Made by a program: the position numbers and the translations under genes. A stretch of DNA of 64,000 nucleotides from Gonocerus acuteangulatus (Eukaryota > Arthropoda > Insecta > Hemiptera > Coreidae), in NCBI GenBank assembly GCA_946811695.1, contig OX328124.1, positions 31,342,148-31,406,147 on the forward strand, written 5' to 3'. The notes beneath the pieces are model-generated. The model worked only from the letters and a program-made list of their open reading frames with translations. It was not told the origin of the DNA and made no database searches. This document shows positions 31,830 through 44,571 of the stretch, piece after piece (the first letter of the stretch is position 1; every line of letters begins with the position of its first letter).

Positions 31830-32120
31830 ACTGGAATGGCTACCAGTGCACAAGACAATATTTAAAGCAGAGACGTTGGCTGACAACCCAATATAGCAAC
31901 CACAGTCCAGTGCATAGAAACAAATGAAGGACATATTGTACAGACAAATCGAGTTGCAGACAAAAGGTTACAGCACTACCGAAAATAAACTACGATCAAT
32001 GAAAAAAACAGAAGTAGAATGCCTATCCGGCATTAGACGTAATCGGAGAGAAGGAGTAGTTTTAGCACCACTCCGTATTGGCCATTCTCTACTTATCCAA
32101 GGCGTACCAAAGTGCAGTCA
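31830..32120 (+). pseudogene. LINE ORF2 C-terminal fragment, RNase H-type family
   Basis: Reads WQPVHKTIFKAETLADNP, then MKDILYRQIELQTKG, TENKLRSMKKTEVE, IRRNRREGVVLAPLRIGHS and KCSQC. This is the end of RNase H and the linker to the zinc knuckle. One frame change is seen near 31915. Confidence 0.72.
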
Positions 32121-32460
32121 ATGTATCGGACCTGCTAACAATAAGATATTTAATTGCAGATAGTCGTGGGCGACAACAATAACACATAACAATTGATCGT
32201 TTGTAACATTTGACCGATGGTAGCCATTACTCGGACAAAATATTTATCACTTACAAACTACACATTTATATCACAAAATGTAACTAAAATAAAGCTTTTT
32301 TTCATTATTTTATTTTGTACTGTTATATTATTTGTCAGTTTTCTTTTTACCCTTATTTCTTCTTTTTTTTTAATTCTAATTTTATTTTGTTGTCAGTTTT
32401 TTTTATTTCAAGTTCTGCCATAATTATATTCCTTTACTTCATATATAATTTTTATAAGTT
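32121..32460. other. T-rich stretch, probable LINE 3' UTR remains
   Basis: T-rich sequence (32290-32440) follows the LINE fragment, with no poly-A tail or duplication visible. No gene. Confidence 0.35.
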
Positions 32461-32606
32461 GTGCAAGACCAGAGTATACGCTATCTAGGAGTATATCTAG
32501 ACACAAGACTAACTAGGCGTCATCACATTCACAAAAAACTACAAGAAGGTCACACACGACTTTTACAAATGTATCCATTAATAAATAGAAAAACTCCTCT
32601 TAAAAA
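32461..32606 (+). pseudogene. LINE reverse transcriptase thumb fragment
   Basis: Reads VQDQSIRYLGVYLDTRLTRR then LLQMYPLINRKTPLKN, the YLG..LD..L motif and thumb of a non-LTR reverse transcriptase. It stops at an (AC)n(AT)n tract. Confidence 0.75.
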
Positions 32607-32615
32607 CACACACAT

Positions 32616-32699
<84 letters not shown>

Positions 32700-32700
32700 G
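32607..32700. repeat. (AC)n(AT)n microsatellite
   Basis: AC repeats (about 32607-32630) run into interrupted AT repeats. The left border is a LINE fragment and the right border is an E-family end. Confidence 0.92.
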
Positions 32701-32800
32701 TATATACGGTGGAAATTTTTCCTAGAAAATAGGATAAAGAATTCAAGAAATATTCAAAAATTCTGCTATGAGTGCAGCCTATTCCTGACGGAGTATGCTA
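32701..32800 (+). repeat. E-family terminal fragment
   Basis: tcaaaaattctgctatgagtg and gacggagtatgct correspond to tcaaaaattccgtcatgagt and ttcggaggaaagtgct at 51730-51787. Only the end beyond the AT tract is present. Confidence 0.5.
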
Positions 32801-34734
32801 AAAGATTTTTATTATTTCTTTCGTTGGACTATTTCTCGACCTCTGCCTAATAGCAATGTAAAACGAAAATAGGAAGGAGTTATGATACTTTAAAATATCG
32901 ACTTGCACGAGACACAGCAACACTTTGGAGATAACTCGATATCAGAATCCACCGACGCTGATGGAAATTCGGTCGCATAATCTTGGGCAGAGTTCTGAGA
33001 ATTCAGTAATACTCGATTTAGTGTACTAAATCTTTGGAATTTCAAATACTACACTAATAGGAGCAGCAAACTTGTGGAATTAATCTGAATTCTCCGAGAC
33101 CAACTTCTCCTACATAATCATTCCATATTCGACTCAATATATTTAATAAAGATTTAGTATTTTTAATATAAAAAGATATATTTTAATATAGAATTACTAT
33201 TATTATACTTTAAATCAAATTATTATTCCCTAATCAGGCAGAAAATGAACAAATAACACTGGTCTGCAAAATTTAACTTTTTGTCTGGGGTTTATTATTA
33301 TTCCTAATTTGAGTGTGCTGAATCAGAATAGAAATAAATAAAAACCATCACGTACCAATTTTTCACAATACAGGAAATAGCAAAATATTCATTTTTATAC
33401 TAGCCTCTATTGAATTTATGTTATATTATTAAAAATATGTTAATAAATCCATAACTGTCAACACAAAGCTCTTCAAAATTAAATAATGTTTCACATCATT
33501 ACTAAAATTTGAACATTTGACCAGTTTTTTACAACCTACTTTGAAATGAATGTTTTTTAGAGTTCCTACTATAGAAAGAATTTGATACATCTCAGCGACC
33601 AGCCATTTTCTTCTTCCATTTCCTTTATGTCCTGGTGAAGTACATTCGAGTAGTCCGTAAGATTTAGGATCTTTGTAATTCATTCGGGCTTCAAATATAA
33701 ACTGTAATTTTGAGCTATCGTTATATCATAGAGGCCCGTTAAAGATAATTTCAATTAGGACAACAGAATTGTTATTAATCTGAAATCAGAGCCTTTTGTC
33801 CTGAAAATTAAATTCAACTGATTAAAGCCCCTTGCAATCATAACCACATGAATGCAATCATGAACAAATTCTGAAACAATTTCGAAGAATAAATTTATTC
33901 TGAAATTCCAAAAGGTTTCAAAGCCTTCATTTGTTGAAAATATATTATCTTTTTGTAGTTAAATTAGTTCTGATTTAAAAGCAAATCTGTATGCTTGACC
34001 ATAAATCATCTCGGGAATTATTAAATTTTATTTGGCAGATTGTTGGCTGTGTTCTGGCTTCATCTCGATGGTTGGATATTTGATGAATGCATATACCATG
34101 GCATGGGTTTATAAAATTGGCACTAGAGTTCTGATATGGTTTGGCCTCGAGACAAATGCTTGACCCTAACTTATAAAGATATATCAACATTGATTAATAC
34201 ATACGAGCTGACAAGGTCATGGATGACTACTTTATGGTTATCGATTTACTTTTCAAGTTCAATGCGAGAACTTAAGATGAACTTCATACTTTTTTAAATA
34301 GGGTAATTCGTGGAACGATTTTCAGTTTAAAACTATCCCAATATTATGGAATATTACAAGTCAAGCTCCGTGTTTTCCTTCTTGCGCTGCAGAATCTCAA
34401 ATTGGCATATCAGCCCTTTTTAAGCATCTACCACAATTTAAACTCTAGCAACTATAAAACATATATTCAGTACACGCCCAGCATACAAAGAAATTAGAGA
34501 ATACATAATAAAATATTCTGACTCGCAGGAACTGCAACATCTCAGCTCGATTTTGTACATGCCCATAGTGCCATTAGTAAAGGAATGGAAATACTAATTG
34601 ATGGGTTTTGATCTTTCGTGAACAATATAAAATGATAAATCAATGATAAGTAAGATTTTAGGCGTCATAATCAGAAAGTCATAGTATCCTAAGTGGAAAT
34701 TACTCATATATTTATATACACACTGTTTTATATG
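32801..34734. other. Unassigned; one unexplained ORF and an R1 scrap
   Basis: A minus frame spanning about 33723-33429 reads SKLQFIFEARMNYKDPKSYG then LLECTSPGHKGNGRRKWLVA. Its composition looks protein-like but I recognise no family, and splice sites are not convincing. At 34486-34545 actcgcaggaactgca matches the left end of R1. The rest is AT-rich with nothing recognised. Confidence 0.3.
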
Positions 34735-35191
34735 CACTTACGTTAGGTGACGAATACATAAGGAGGTGATAATAGGCATCAAATGGAACACAAATGGTCT
34801 TTTGGGCTATGGGTCAATACTCAACAAGGAGGGAGGAAATTTAAATTTTGTGTTTTTTTAGGTTAACAAAGTTTTTCGTTGAATAGAAAGCAATAACTAA
34901 ATAACGCTTTAAGATATGTGATTCCCAGTTGCAGCGTCGTAAACTAGACAAAATTTACTTAACCCTTAATTAGTGGCGTGCTTTTTCTTTCATAACTAAT
35001 GGTGTCGGGGGGGGGGGGTTATTTAATTATTGATTTCTATTGAACAAAAAACTTGGTTAACCTAAAAAAACACAAAATTTAAATTTCCTCCTTCCCTGTT
35101 GGGAATTGACCCTTAGCCCAAAAGACCATTCGTGTTCCATTTGGTGCCTACTATCATCTCCTTAAGTATTCGTCACCACTTACGTTACACC

Positions 35192-35192
<1 letters not shown>
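34735..35192. mobile_element. Long-TIR hairpin element
   Basis: The left arm (34735-about 34905) is the complement of the right arm (about 35030-35192) over roughly 160 bp, including ggtgacgaatac/gtattcgtcacc, ggtcttttgggcta/tagcccaaaagacc and aatttaaattttgtgttttt. The central loop is about 120 bp with a G-run at 35007-35018. The right end reads acaccctgta. No coding was seen, so it is a foldback or MITE-like element. Confidence 0.85.

Positions 35193-35197
<5 letters not shown>

Positions 35198-35252
<55 letters not shown>
35198..35252. repeat. (AT)n microsatellite
   Basis: Pure AT run abutting the hairpin element on its right side. Confidence 0.93.
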
Positions 35253-35257
<5 letters not shown>

Positions 35258-35265
35258 ATATATGT

Positions 35266-35612
35266 ATAAAAAAAATCAGTCCCGTAACAGGCCACGAGGG
35301 CCCTGAGGAGCAGATACTATAGAGGTATCTGATTCATGACCATACGGCACACTAGGGAGATGGTGTGGTCAGTACTATGCTCCGGCCGCCTGATTTACCC
35401 CTTGGCTGCTTCGACTGCTGGAGTCATTAGCACCCAAGGTACCCATTATTAAATTAATTAAAGGCTGGGTTGGCCTAGGGATGGTCAGGGAGGCCGAATT
35501 CAACCCATGAACGAAGACACTAGAAGACAAAATCTTTAGTGCTTGCTCGGGATTTGAACTCAGGCCTCCAGCTTATTAGTCCAGTGCTCTACCACTGAGC
35601 TAACCTCGCCCA
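35266..35612 (-). mobile_element. SINE-A, tRNA-derived, near full length
   Basis: The reverse strand starts GGCGAGGTTAGCTCAGTGG then TAGAGCACTGGACTAATAAG (A box) and CTGAGTTCAAATCCCGAG (B box), a clear tRNA-like head of about 75 bp. An unrelated body of about 270 bp ends near gggactgattttttt. Related copies are at 16582-16860, 48015-48095 (opposite strand) and a 57-bp scrap at 15511. The head would drive RNA polymerase III transcription. It is not a tRNA gene. Confidence 0.88.
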
Positions 35613-35761
35613 TATATATATTTACTTTAACACCCATTTATTATTGACATCGAATTTAAGAACGGTCTATCTATAGGTTACCACCCTATTCTAGCCAGGA
35701 TAGGGGTAATGCCTTTTCTTTTTTTTGTACACACGCCGTAGAACTTGCGGCCACTATCCTT

Positions 35762-35763
<2 letters not shown>

Positions 35764-35814
<51 letters not shown>
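35764..35814. repeat. (AT)n microsatellite
   Basis: AT run ending in gtgtgt. A short repeat-G scrap (cccatttattattgacat) lies to its left at 35620-35690. Confidence 0.93.
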
Positions 35815-35820
<6 letters not shown>

Positions 35821-36476
35821 AATATTATGTTACTAGCACTCAAACATGATATATGATACATATTCATTCTTCCTTAATACAGGAGATATATGTATAGGAA
35901 TCGAAATGAAGTTGAAAGCTAAAGCCACAAGTATAAGTAATGCCTAGATTTAGCTGGACTTCTAAGGGAGGTTCCTACTAACAGCTATAAAGCCTTCTGC
36001 TGTAGATTTATGACCCTACGTGTACACCTCTAAGCTGCTTTAAGCCTACACCATATCCTGTATAGGCTGTCATATACAGGAACCGAGCCCAATCTACATG
36101 GGTGATGTATGTGTGTGTATTACGTGTTGCTGGGATTTTCCTTCATAAGCACATTAAATCCAGGGATTAATCGTTATAAACATAGTTTGTTCCTCAAAAA
36201 ATGAAAATGGGACATAACTGCTTTTCCCTTCGGAATTGGACCATACTTCTAACTTTTTTTTGGAAATGATGTCTAAAATCACTTCCTAAAGTTTGACTAC
36301 TTAGACCTGAATCACCTGGAGTGGGAACCTGCGAAAATATAAAATTTGAATACACAATGTGCGGAATGGGAAGTGTTAAATGATTGTAAAGTAGAATTCC
36401 TTGAGGTCAGGCGATTTTAATTATTATACTTGCCTAAGTAATTTATATTTAATACTAAGCTTAAGTAACTGTGGAT
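35815..36476. other. No gene recognised
   Basis: Unique-looking AT-rich sequence with no coding or repeat homology I can name. Confidence 0.4.
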
Positions 36477-36734
36477 ATATCGTCGATACTAAAGCAAACT
36501 AACGAATATGAAAATCACCACTTTTCAGAGTGGAGAAGTATTTATTCATAACTTTTTTTTGGACAGTCAAATATTCGGCAGATTTGACCTTTTGATAGTG
36601 GAATACTTTCCCTTTAATAGAGTGAAGTCAGATTGAAGAATTTGCCGTAAATAAGTCCAGCAGAAATTATTAAAGATGGACAATGAAAGATGCATTTTTT
36701 CATATTCGTTAGTTTGCTTTTGTATCGACGATAT
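36477..36734. mobile_element. 258-bp TIR element (MITE)
   Basis: Arms of about 38 bp: atatcgtcgata..., aaagcaaactaacgaatatg at 36477-36516 and the complement at 36695-36734 (catattcgttagtttgcttt). No coding inside. A target duplication was not resolved. Confidence 0.82.
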
Positions 36735-39260
36735 GAAACATGCTGATATTTCTTATAATCATTTTATCACAAGCATGAAGAGAAGCAATTTTTAATTGAT
36801 ATGTATCTTTTTACTCTGTTTAATGAACAAAGATGCAAGAAACAAATTATTTATTTTTGAGTTTGTGTACTAAAGGAAATAAGTTTATTTTTATATTTAC
36901 AATTAGCATGATCATTATTATTGCAAGTAGTATATTTAAGTTGTCGAAGCTCATATTGTTGAAAATTTGTTTGAATGTATTTCCTTGAAAATACCTGATA
37001 AAGTACGCTGAAATTTATTTAAAAAGATACGATATAAAATCTAGTTTTCACTTTGTTATTCCGAATAAACTGAATTTCCTGTGAACTGTATTGTAGAGTG
37101 AATCTATAGCAACTTAGAAATTTTGAAAAGCTTTTATCGAGTTTATATAAATTATTGATATTTTCTTTGAGTATCTATTTTCTATATCTATTTATGTCTG
37201 AAATATAAATATCTAATTTGCTCCATTGTGTAACATTCTGGCATGATGGCATTTACTCCAATAAATTTTACATGACAAATCTAGGTCTGTTTAAACAAAT
37301 ATCTTATGAAAAACTTTACCTAACGAGATCAGTGTATAGGAATTCCATTGCAATGGCAATTATGGAATCGAAATTCAATTTCTGCAATATTATTTCTAAT
37401 AGGAAATATCTTTTGTACAAGTAAATTATTAGTCATCAAGAGTTATTAATGACCTTTCCGATCATGGATAATAATCGGTTATCGTGCAGTTAATTGAACA
37501 CAATTCGTCAACAAGTATCAATAGGAATAAATCTTTCAGGTCATCGGTTGTTAAAATATTCAGGTGAGCCAACGCTATTAATCATTGAAGGCCTATAACA
37601 ATGTAGATTAAGGTAATTAAGAAAAATGTTGAAGAAATCATCGCGTTGGCAGGGAAACATTACTAAAACAGCAACAGTAGAATTTTCTTTAGACACAAAT
37701 CAGGAAAGAGGAAGTGTAGAATTAGCTCAAGTTGAAAAATCTGCTCAGATGGCAAAATGTTATGTAATTATTGGTGAAAAAGGGACAGCTAAAACCACTA
37801 AACAGCCTTGTTATGTATTTTTGTGCCGATTTTCGGCAGCGAAATGTAAGACTATTTTTGTTTGACTCTAATTTCTCTCCACGTTTTCCACAATCGCTGG
37901 AATTGCTTAGAAGCTTATTTTCGACTGAAAAATTTAATAATTCTTCGCTACTATGAATAATTGTTATAAATTCGTGCAACTTACTAAGCTAAGTTATCTG
38001 ACTATTTTTCAATTATAAGAGCGCACGAATTTCTCTTATATAATACTTCTCAACAGCGAAACGAAAAATGTGAAGAATGTTTCATTATTTTAAAAAATGT
38101 TTCTCAATAAATAACAAATGGTAAATTTAAATAATTGATGGTCAATTTAAATTAGACTTCTTTATTACTGACTTTTTCCCACCCAGACATGCGCATGTTG
38201 ACAAATATTTTTGTTTATGCTAGCATTTATAACTTGCATAACAGTGAACTTTATTCTTTAATAACTTTTTTCATAGTTGAGAGCGACTTTTTTTTTTAAC
38301 GGATTCGTCTTTATTGCATCAAAAAAACTCATAGGACAACCAGAAAGAAATTCGTTGAGGAGGCCCCTAAACTTCAGAGTTGCCGTATTTAATAATGAGC
38401 TGCAAACCAGTTTCATGAACGCTGTATGTTCTTTTGTACGTAGAAAAATGATGCTTTATAACCGATATACTTCCTACTCGACTTTATCTACTGACAGAAA
38501 AGTAAAGTAAATACTATTAAATAGATAATGAAAAGGAATAATACTGTCCAATCTAGAGAACATGGATATCTGTAAAGAACATTGCAACTTTCAGGCCATT
38601 ATAATGTCTGTCACATTTTACGAGGATATTACAAAAGATTTCTTAAAAACTGTAACTTCAAAATATTGAATTATTATTTAATAGCGCTCTCTTCGAAAGA
38701 TATTAAAGAATCCATTTTTCAAACTCAAGAAGACAACCTTTCGCCTAAATGTAGTAATGGGAGGTAAGCATTAAGCTGCCACACCCCCTTCCCTTCGCAT
38801 TAAGCTGGGTAATATGTCTAGGGTAGAGTCGAGATCTGACTAGGAGGAATGTACTTATCATTCCTTTCGTGTAAATCTTGTAAATACATTTAAAATACAC
38901 CATCTATCTTGACAATAATCATTTTAATTCGATGACATTTTTACAAATATCTCAATTATAAATACATTTATATTTGCCTAAAAGCATCACATGATTTACC
39001 TAAAAGTAGATCATGAGAAGCCTTCTGCGAAGGTACGATTTAATCATTTCATAATAAATTCTTGGAATTTGAATGAATAGTTTATTAGACGTCATATACT
39101 ACAAATTTCTATACTCAATGGGTATAAATCAATGATTTTCTGTACTGTATAGGCACACGGCTAATGAATAAAGAGTCGGACTTTTCTATTTGTGCTGCTG
39201 CGATCAAGCAATATAAACAAACAAAATTGAATAATTACATTTATTACATCCAATTATACA
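36735..39260. other. No gene recognised (2.5 kb)
   Basis: Several short open frames (37218-37424, 37626-37865, 38277-38510) show no domain or family I recognise and no splice context. The composition is like the surrounding intergenic or intron DNA. Confidence 0.4.
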
Positions 39261-39500
39261 ATTGAAGGGCTCAGTGCCAAAGGTGACTCACCCACAATTA
39301 GAAATAGCTGAGAAAATTGGAGTTAAAGTTCAGAAGAATGTGAATAAGTAGTGTTGGTGACAGACATTATTTTAATTGGACCAAGTAAAACCATTTCTAC
39401 CATTTACAATAATTGTGTCCACATTTTTCTTAACTTTATGTCCAATTTTCTAAGTTATATCTAATTTGGGTTACTCACCTTTGGCACTGAGCCCTTCAAT
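39261..39500. mobile_element. 240-bp TIR element (MITE)
   Basis: Terminal repeats attgaagggctcagtgccaa (39261-39280) and the complement ending at 39500. Similarity between the arms extends about 80 bp inward. Flanks tataca and tatcca may be a 6-bp duplication with one mismatch. No coding. Confidence 0.88.
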
Positions 39501-39844
39501 TATCCATTGCACATTTAATTATACCATTGTATAACAAGCCATAGCTCATTAAATTATCCATTTTCATTATACAGCTACACAGTTAATTATACATCTAAAT
39601 ATACAATAGAATGTATCAATCCAAAAAGACGGATAATCGAATTTTAAAAAAAAATGGGATTAGGAATGTCAAGTTTGAAACATTTTCATAATAAATGAAT
39701 TTTGTAGAATATTGTATTTACTTTTCTCAAAAACAATGTATGCGTCTAATCAAAAGTTCTGTTTGTGTTAGTTTTATAATTTGTTGTATATATCTTTTCC
39801 AAGTGGCATACCTTCGAAACTCATTCTAGCTATATTATTGAACA
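39501..39844. other. No gene recognised
   Basis: AT-rich sequence with loosely repeated aattata motifs. Confidence 0.35.
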
Positions 39845-41060
39845 AAATAAAATAAAATCGTGGCAATACTTCTTATCAAAAATAAATACAGGTACTCATC
39901 CATCCGAAGTCTGTGAAACTATTAGAAATATTGAAGAGTGCAATTTCTTAAAGCCAGTAAACAGAATAAATCACAATAATAGATAGTTAACAGAAACATA
40001 TTCTATAGCAAATATTTTAGGCAATTACTGTCAAAATAATTCTTCCTCCATTCCGTGAATTAGAAATATTGAAGAGGCGAAAACATTAATAATTAATTAT
40101 GCACCACATAGCCCGATAATGTTCCATTTCACAATCACAGAATTCAATTCCACTCTCGACAAGATGCTACGCCCGGCATTGATAAAATATGCACGACTGT
40201 GATTAAACACATATCCAGCCAAAGTGACTTGATAATTATGAACGTCTTCAACAGGATTTACTCAAAATGTAAATTTCCAAACCACTTCAAACTTGCCATA
40301 ATTGTTCAAAATTTGAAAAATAATAAACCAGATATCAAAGTAACTAGTTATAGTCCTAAATCTCTCACAGCTTCACTCTGCAAACGTTTCGAAGAATTTG
40401 TGGTTAAGAGACTCAAATGGCACTTAGTAAAACGTACTTTACTACATCATTGGCAGGTTGGACTATAAGAGAAAAAAAGTACTACTTAAAACTCGATGAG
40501 CCTGAAAAATGGTATTCGTAACGCTTTTAATGGTAAAATAAGATTACTAGCAGTTTTTTTTTATGCCAAAAGCGCATTCGATAGCATATGGAGGCTTATT
40601 ATTATTAGGTCGTTTAAGTTGCGATAGCGATGGTTATATGCTGAAGTTCATTACAAATTTTCCCCCTCTTAGTTACACTCTCTCTGATATCATTCTTCAG
40701 AAGAACGGTGTTCCTCAAGGCAGTGTCTTGAGTGCAACACTATTCTGCGTTGCTATATTTAGGGTCCTTAATCATGGGAAAGCACCGGTTTTCGGAATGT
40801 TGTATCCTGGGGATTTAACAACATACCGTGCCCACTAAAATGTGGTTTACTTTTTTGCCAAATTCAACGAGCCCTTTCGATGTGTTTTCCTGGGTCAACC
40901 ACTATCGCTTCAAAATATCAACATATAAATCACTGGGAATAGTTTTTAGAAGACATAGGAAAGTGCAGTCACCTCCTATTAATGAAAATTGTGTAGAAAT
41001 CCAGATTCAACGGGAAGCTCGTTTCTTGGATCTAACATTTACCTACACTTTTTCGTAGGT
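39845..41060 (+). pseudogene. LINE reverse transcriptase, third lineage, broken
   Basis: Segments in order: SWQYFLSKINTGTHPSEVCE (pre-RT region), RQDATPGIDKICTTVIKHIS, HFKLAIIVQNLKNNKPDI, SLTASLCKRFEEFVVKRL, then KNGVPQGSVLSATLF at about 40700-40745. Finally WVNHYRFKISTYKSLGIVF and EARFLDLTFTYTF. The catalytic box near 40790-40815 has decayed. Several frameshifts and stops occur. The order is right for one ORF2 copy lacking its endonuclease and 3' end. Confidence 0.78.
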
Positions 41061-42784
41061 ACCGTATTTAAAATAATCAAAGCATGTATACATAAACTTT
41101 TTGTATATATAAAAAACATGTAGTTTTATTTTAGTTGAACTGTTAGTTATAAAACGTGTAGTTTTATTTTAGTTAAACTGTTGCTTTTTAATATATTGTT
41201 TCTATAGTTTTTGAATTAAGAAAAATATTCTAAGTTCTGCTTAAATATATATTTGTTAGTACTGAATTATTTCCAACAGCCAACATAATTTTGTTCTCGA
41301 AATTGTAACGGGTTGGTTTGTAAATGTAAATAGATTTATGGAATTACTTTACAACTCCAAAATACCAACATAGTTAGCTAAGTAAGCTAAGCGATCCGGA
41401 TCAACTTGAGTCTAAAGATATTGGTATGTTGCCAATTTGTTAATTCTACTAGTATTTTTATCAAAGAAAATCCAAATAATTCTGGGGAAAAGCTGCTAAT
41501 TTCAAGCAAATTATATAAGATTCATAAACACTTCCGTCTCCTGGGGGGAGGGGGCTTGAGTACGTCAAGCAAAACATTATATACAGCCCACTTGAGGCTG
41601 TAGCCAACTGCAAGTGGTCAGCAGATGTTCTGTCCCTCTAGTGCAAATGCAGTAAGTTTAATTCTCAGATCCTGCCAAGTCCACATCTAAATAATTTAGA
41701 ACAGAAACTAAAATCCATTGAATGTAAGCTGTTGAGACACTCATCCTATTATTTTATCTCATTTTGGAGGAATCTAGCTTTTCAGGATGAATTAATGAAA
41801 GAAGGTTTGGAGAAGATTTAAAATCTTCATATTTCCGTCCTACTACGTACCAAAAGTTTCCGCACTACTACGTAACAAAAATGCCTCTCATAATATACAA
41901 AATATATTAACTATATGCATTATACTCTTATAATACTTCTTTATATTATATTGGTAGTTTCGTTGCAAAGAAAAACATTATGTACATCAGGGGCAAATCA
42001 AGAAGTTGGTCTGGCGGTTTCATGTAAACTCCTCATTGGCCTATCTTGCTAATTTAGGAAATCAACCAATCTTAAACCCAAGCTGTAAGAGCTAAGGTTG
42101 TAAGGGCCTATCGCCTTAACAGGTCTATGGGTGTATATATATACATATACATAAATTTTACCCAAAATTCTTACTGTATGTATTTATGTTGAAGAAAATA
42201 ACTTGTGTCTTCTAAATCCCCAAACTGATGATATAGAGCGTGATTTGGAAGTCGCCATGAACTTTTATATACAATGGGTCAGGACTTCTGAAGATCATTA
42301 ACTCAGAAAAAATAAAGGAAGAAAAAGACTGGACTTTCCAAAGAAACCTATATTAAGCACTTCTCGCTAAAAGCCCAATATCGGGAAATAAACCTGAGAA
42401 ACAAGATAAAAGTTTAAGGCAGAGAGTAATCTTTGTTGGTCAGAATCGGAAAAAATTGTAACACCAATATGAACTATTTTTTATTACGGAATTGGTGTTT
42501 CATATTTATTTATTTTTTTTATTTTTTGGTTCCTCTTCATGAGAATATATAATAAATACTGTAGCTTACAGCCTCAACTTGATAAGAAGAATCGTCCACC
42601 AGTATGGCCACGACCCTCGTAGCTGTAAACCTTTGTAATTATAGCATATTCCCCCGGAGAGGCACAAAAAGAACAAAAACAAGAGGTGGTCGGTTGGTTA
42701 ATTTGGGCTTTAAGGCAATGATTTTCTTGATCATCATTGTACAATATATTTGCCTTTCATTTACATCTTATTTTTGTGATATCT
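41061..42784. other. No gene recognised; short tandem duplication at 41115-41175
   Basis: tgtagttttattttagtt occurs twice 31-40 bp apart. A frame at 42604-42813 (69 codons) has no recognised family. Otherwise AT-rich. Confidence 0.35.
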
Positions 42785-42990
42785 ACTCGTATGTATATAA
42801 AAATCACCTGTAAGTTTGTCTGTCTGTTTGTTCTTTATACAAATCCACACCGTTTGACCAATTTGGATCACACATGGCACACATGTACTTCTTGATACGG
42901 GAAATCTCCTAGGCTAGGTCAAAATAGTCAAATTTCGAAATTTGGTCAAAAGGTAAAAAGTTTTGTTCAAGAAAAATTGGCTAACTTTTT
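42785..42990 (+). mobile_element. Helitron-type 5' region (H family)
   Basis: tatataaaaatcacctgtaa, gtctgtctgtttgttct and gatacgggaaatctcctagg match 22140-22320 and 46114-46260. No matching CTAG end was found downstream, so the element is truncated or its end has diverged. Confidence 0.55.
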
Positions 42991-43251
42991 TTGCGAAAAG
43001 TTTTTCTTTTGCGAACAAAACTTTTCAGTTTTAACCTTTGTATGTTTATCTAAATTATAGCCGTATATTCTCAAGATTTGGACAAGTAATATCATATAAA
43101 ATCAATTTTATTAATTTCTGATGAAAATGTAGAGCAACACTGAGCTCCAAGAAGCCATTAACCATTATCCTTTTTTTTAAGTTTGGTTTGTTTATCTAAT
43201 TTCCAAAACTTTTTAGTTTTAGTAAAATATTTGTGTTTACCTAAATTATAG

Positions 43252-43259
<8 letters not shown>

Positions 43260-43298
<39 letters not shown>

Positions 43299-43464
43299 TT
43301 ACGGCGCATCTACATCTAGGTCATTAGCGCCGACAACCAGGGTGCGGCGAGGAATTTTCCTAGCGAGACCTGAGATGAGAAAATTCCTGCCGGAGGCGGG
43401 AATCGAACCCACCATCTCCCGCTTATGAATCCAGCGCGGTAGCCACTAGACCACGGGAGATCCC
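43260..43464 (-). mobile_element. SINE-B insertion with target duplication
   Basis: The reverse strand reads tctcccgtggtctagtggct and gtgggttcgattcccgcc (tRNA-like head), then the body ending gatgcgccgtaaaaaa, with an (AT)n tract at its tail. Flanked by a 13-bp duplication tatagccttatat at 43247-43259 and 43465-43477. Confidence 0.9.
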
Positions 43465-43477
43465 TATAGCCTTATAT

Positions 43478-44479
43478 TCTTAGAATTTTGACTAATATAT
43501 ATTAATAAGTAATTTAAAATATTAAGTTTTTGATCTGTTGAAAAAAGTTGTAATTATCTAAATTATAACCCTATATTCTCAGATTTTGGGATTAATATCA
43601 TATATTAGTAAGTAATTTGAAATATTAAGTATTTGATCTGTTGATTTGGAGTTTCCTGTTTGTTTTCCATAATTAATTTTTTTGTATTTGTGAATTGCAT
43701 TTTATCTCATGCATTTGCTTAACATAAACTATGTCTTCAACATTAACCCATTAACCTGCACAGAACTTTAATAATTTAAATACTTTTAGTTCTTTAACGG
43801 ACCACCTAAAATCATCTATGTGTGACATGATATTTAAACATTAGGGTCATTCCATGTCAAATCAACCCAAAAAAATAGGATTTGACACCCATGATCTCAG
43901 ATTTTAATGAAACTTGGCATGTTCATTCCTTTCATGGATATAAGTAAGAATATAAAATAGTTTTTGTCAATCTCAAATAGTTTAATTTTTTACCCTGCTA
44001 AAGTATTTCAAATTTTGCAGTTATTATCGATTGGACAAAGGAAGTGCACTTAGTTCTAGAATATAAATCATACCTATCGACCAATGTTGATGACATTTTC
44101 TATGACATTACTTCAATAAATATGGAAGCCAGAAAAAAATAATATAAGCATAAAGTAATTACAAATGTTCTGAAAAAATCCTGAAGTGTTAAAATGCACT
44201 TTGTAAAAATTAAATATGGCGTTCCACACTAAGTGGAATATCATCAAACGATAAAAAGAAAATCACTAAAATATTTTTTTATTATTATTCTAAAAGGTAT
44301 ACACTATCACATGAAAAAATAAAATGTATGGTTTTTTCACTCTTTAATTTTTTTCTCGTTAAACACAAAAAATTGTTCAATTAAAATTTTAGCTAACAAT
44401 ATATTATTTTTTATAGTACAGCGATTTAATTTTAAAAACTATAAAAAATTACCCATTATTCAGAATGAAAACTACCTAC
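43478..44479. repeat. Unassigned, with a 140-bp direct repeat pair
   Basis: The segment at about 43612-43760 (gaaatattaagtatttgatc, tgcattttatctcatgcatt) recurs at about 44585-44730. The two are spaced about 970 bp apart and may be ends of one element or a local duplication. The intervening sequence is AT-rich. Confidence 0.5.
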
Positions 44480-44571
44480 ATGTACAAAACATTCATTACT
44501 TCAGTGAAGGGTTTGCTGGGCAATATAAAATGATATACAACTTAATTTTTATCACATGACTCTGCACACCA
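44480..44571 (+). pseudogene. Short transposon-protein fragment
   Basis: Reads IHYFSEGFAGQYKMIYNLIF then a stop. It resembles a YFSDG..(Q)YKN motif found in a repetitive protein family common in arthropod genomes. Only about 25 residues remain, so assignment is tentative. Confidence 0.3.

Noticed and set aside
35540..35612. Possible tRNA gene on the minus strand
   Set aside because: It is the tRNA-like head of SINE-A, repeated at 16790-16860 with a common non-tRNA body.
37626..37865. 79-codon plus frame as a gene
   Set aside because: Some charged residues look protein-like, but no domain, splice sites or related copy were found, and the length is within chance for this sequence.
39845..41060. 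Intact LINE able to move
   Set aside because: Several frameshifts and stops, a decayed catalytic box and missing endonuclease and 3' end show that it is inactive.
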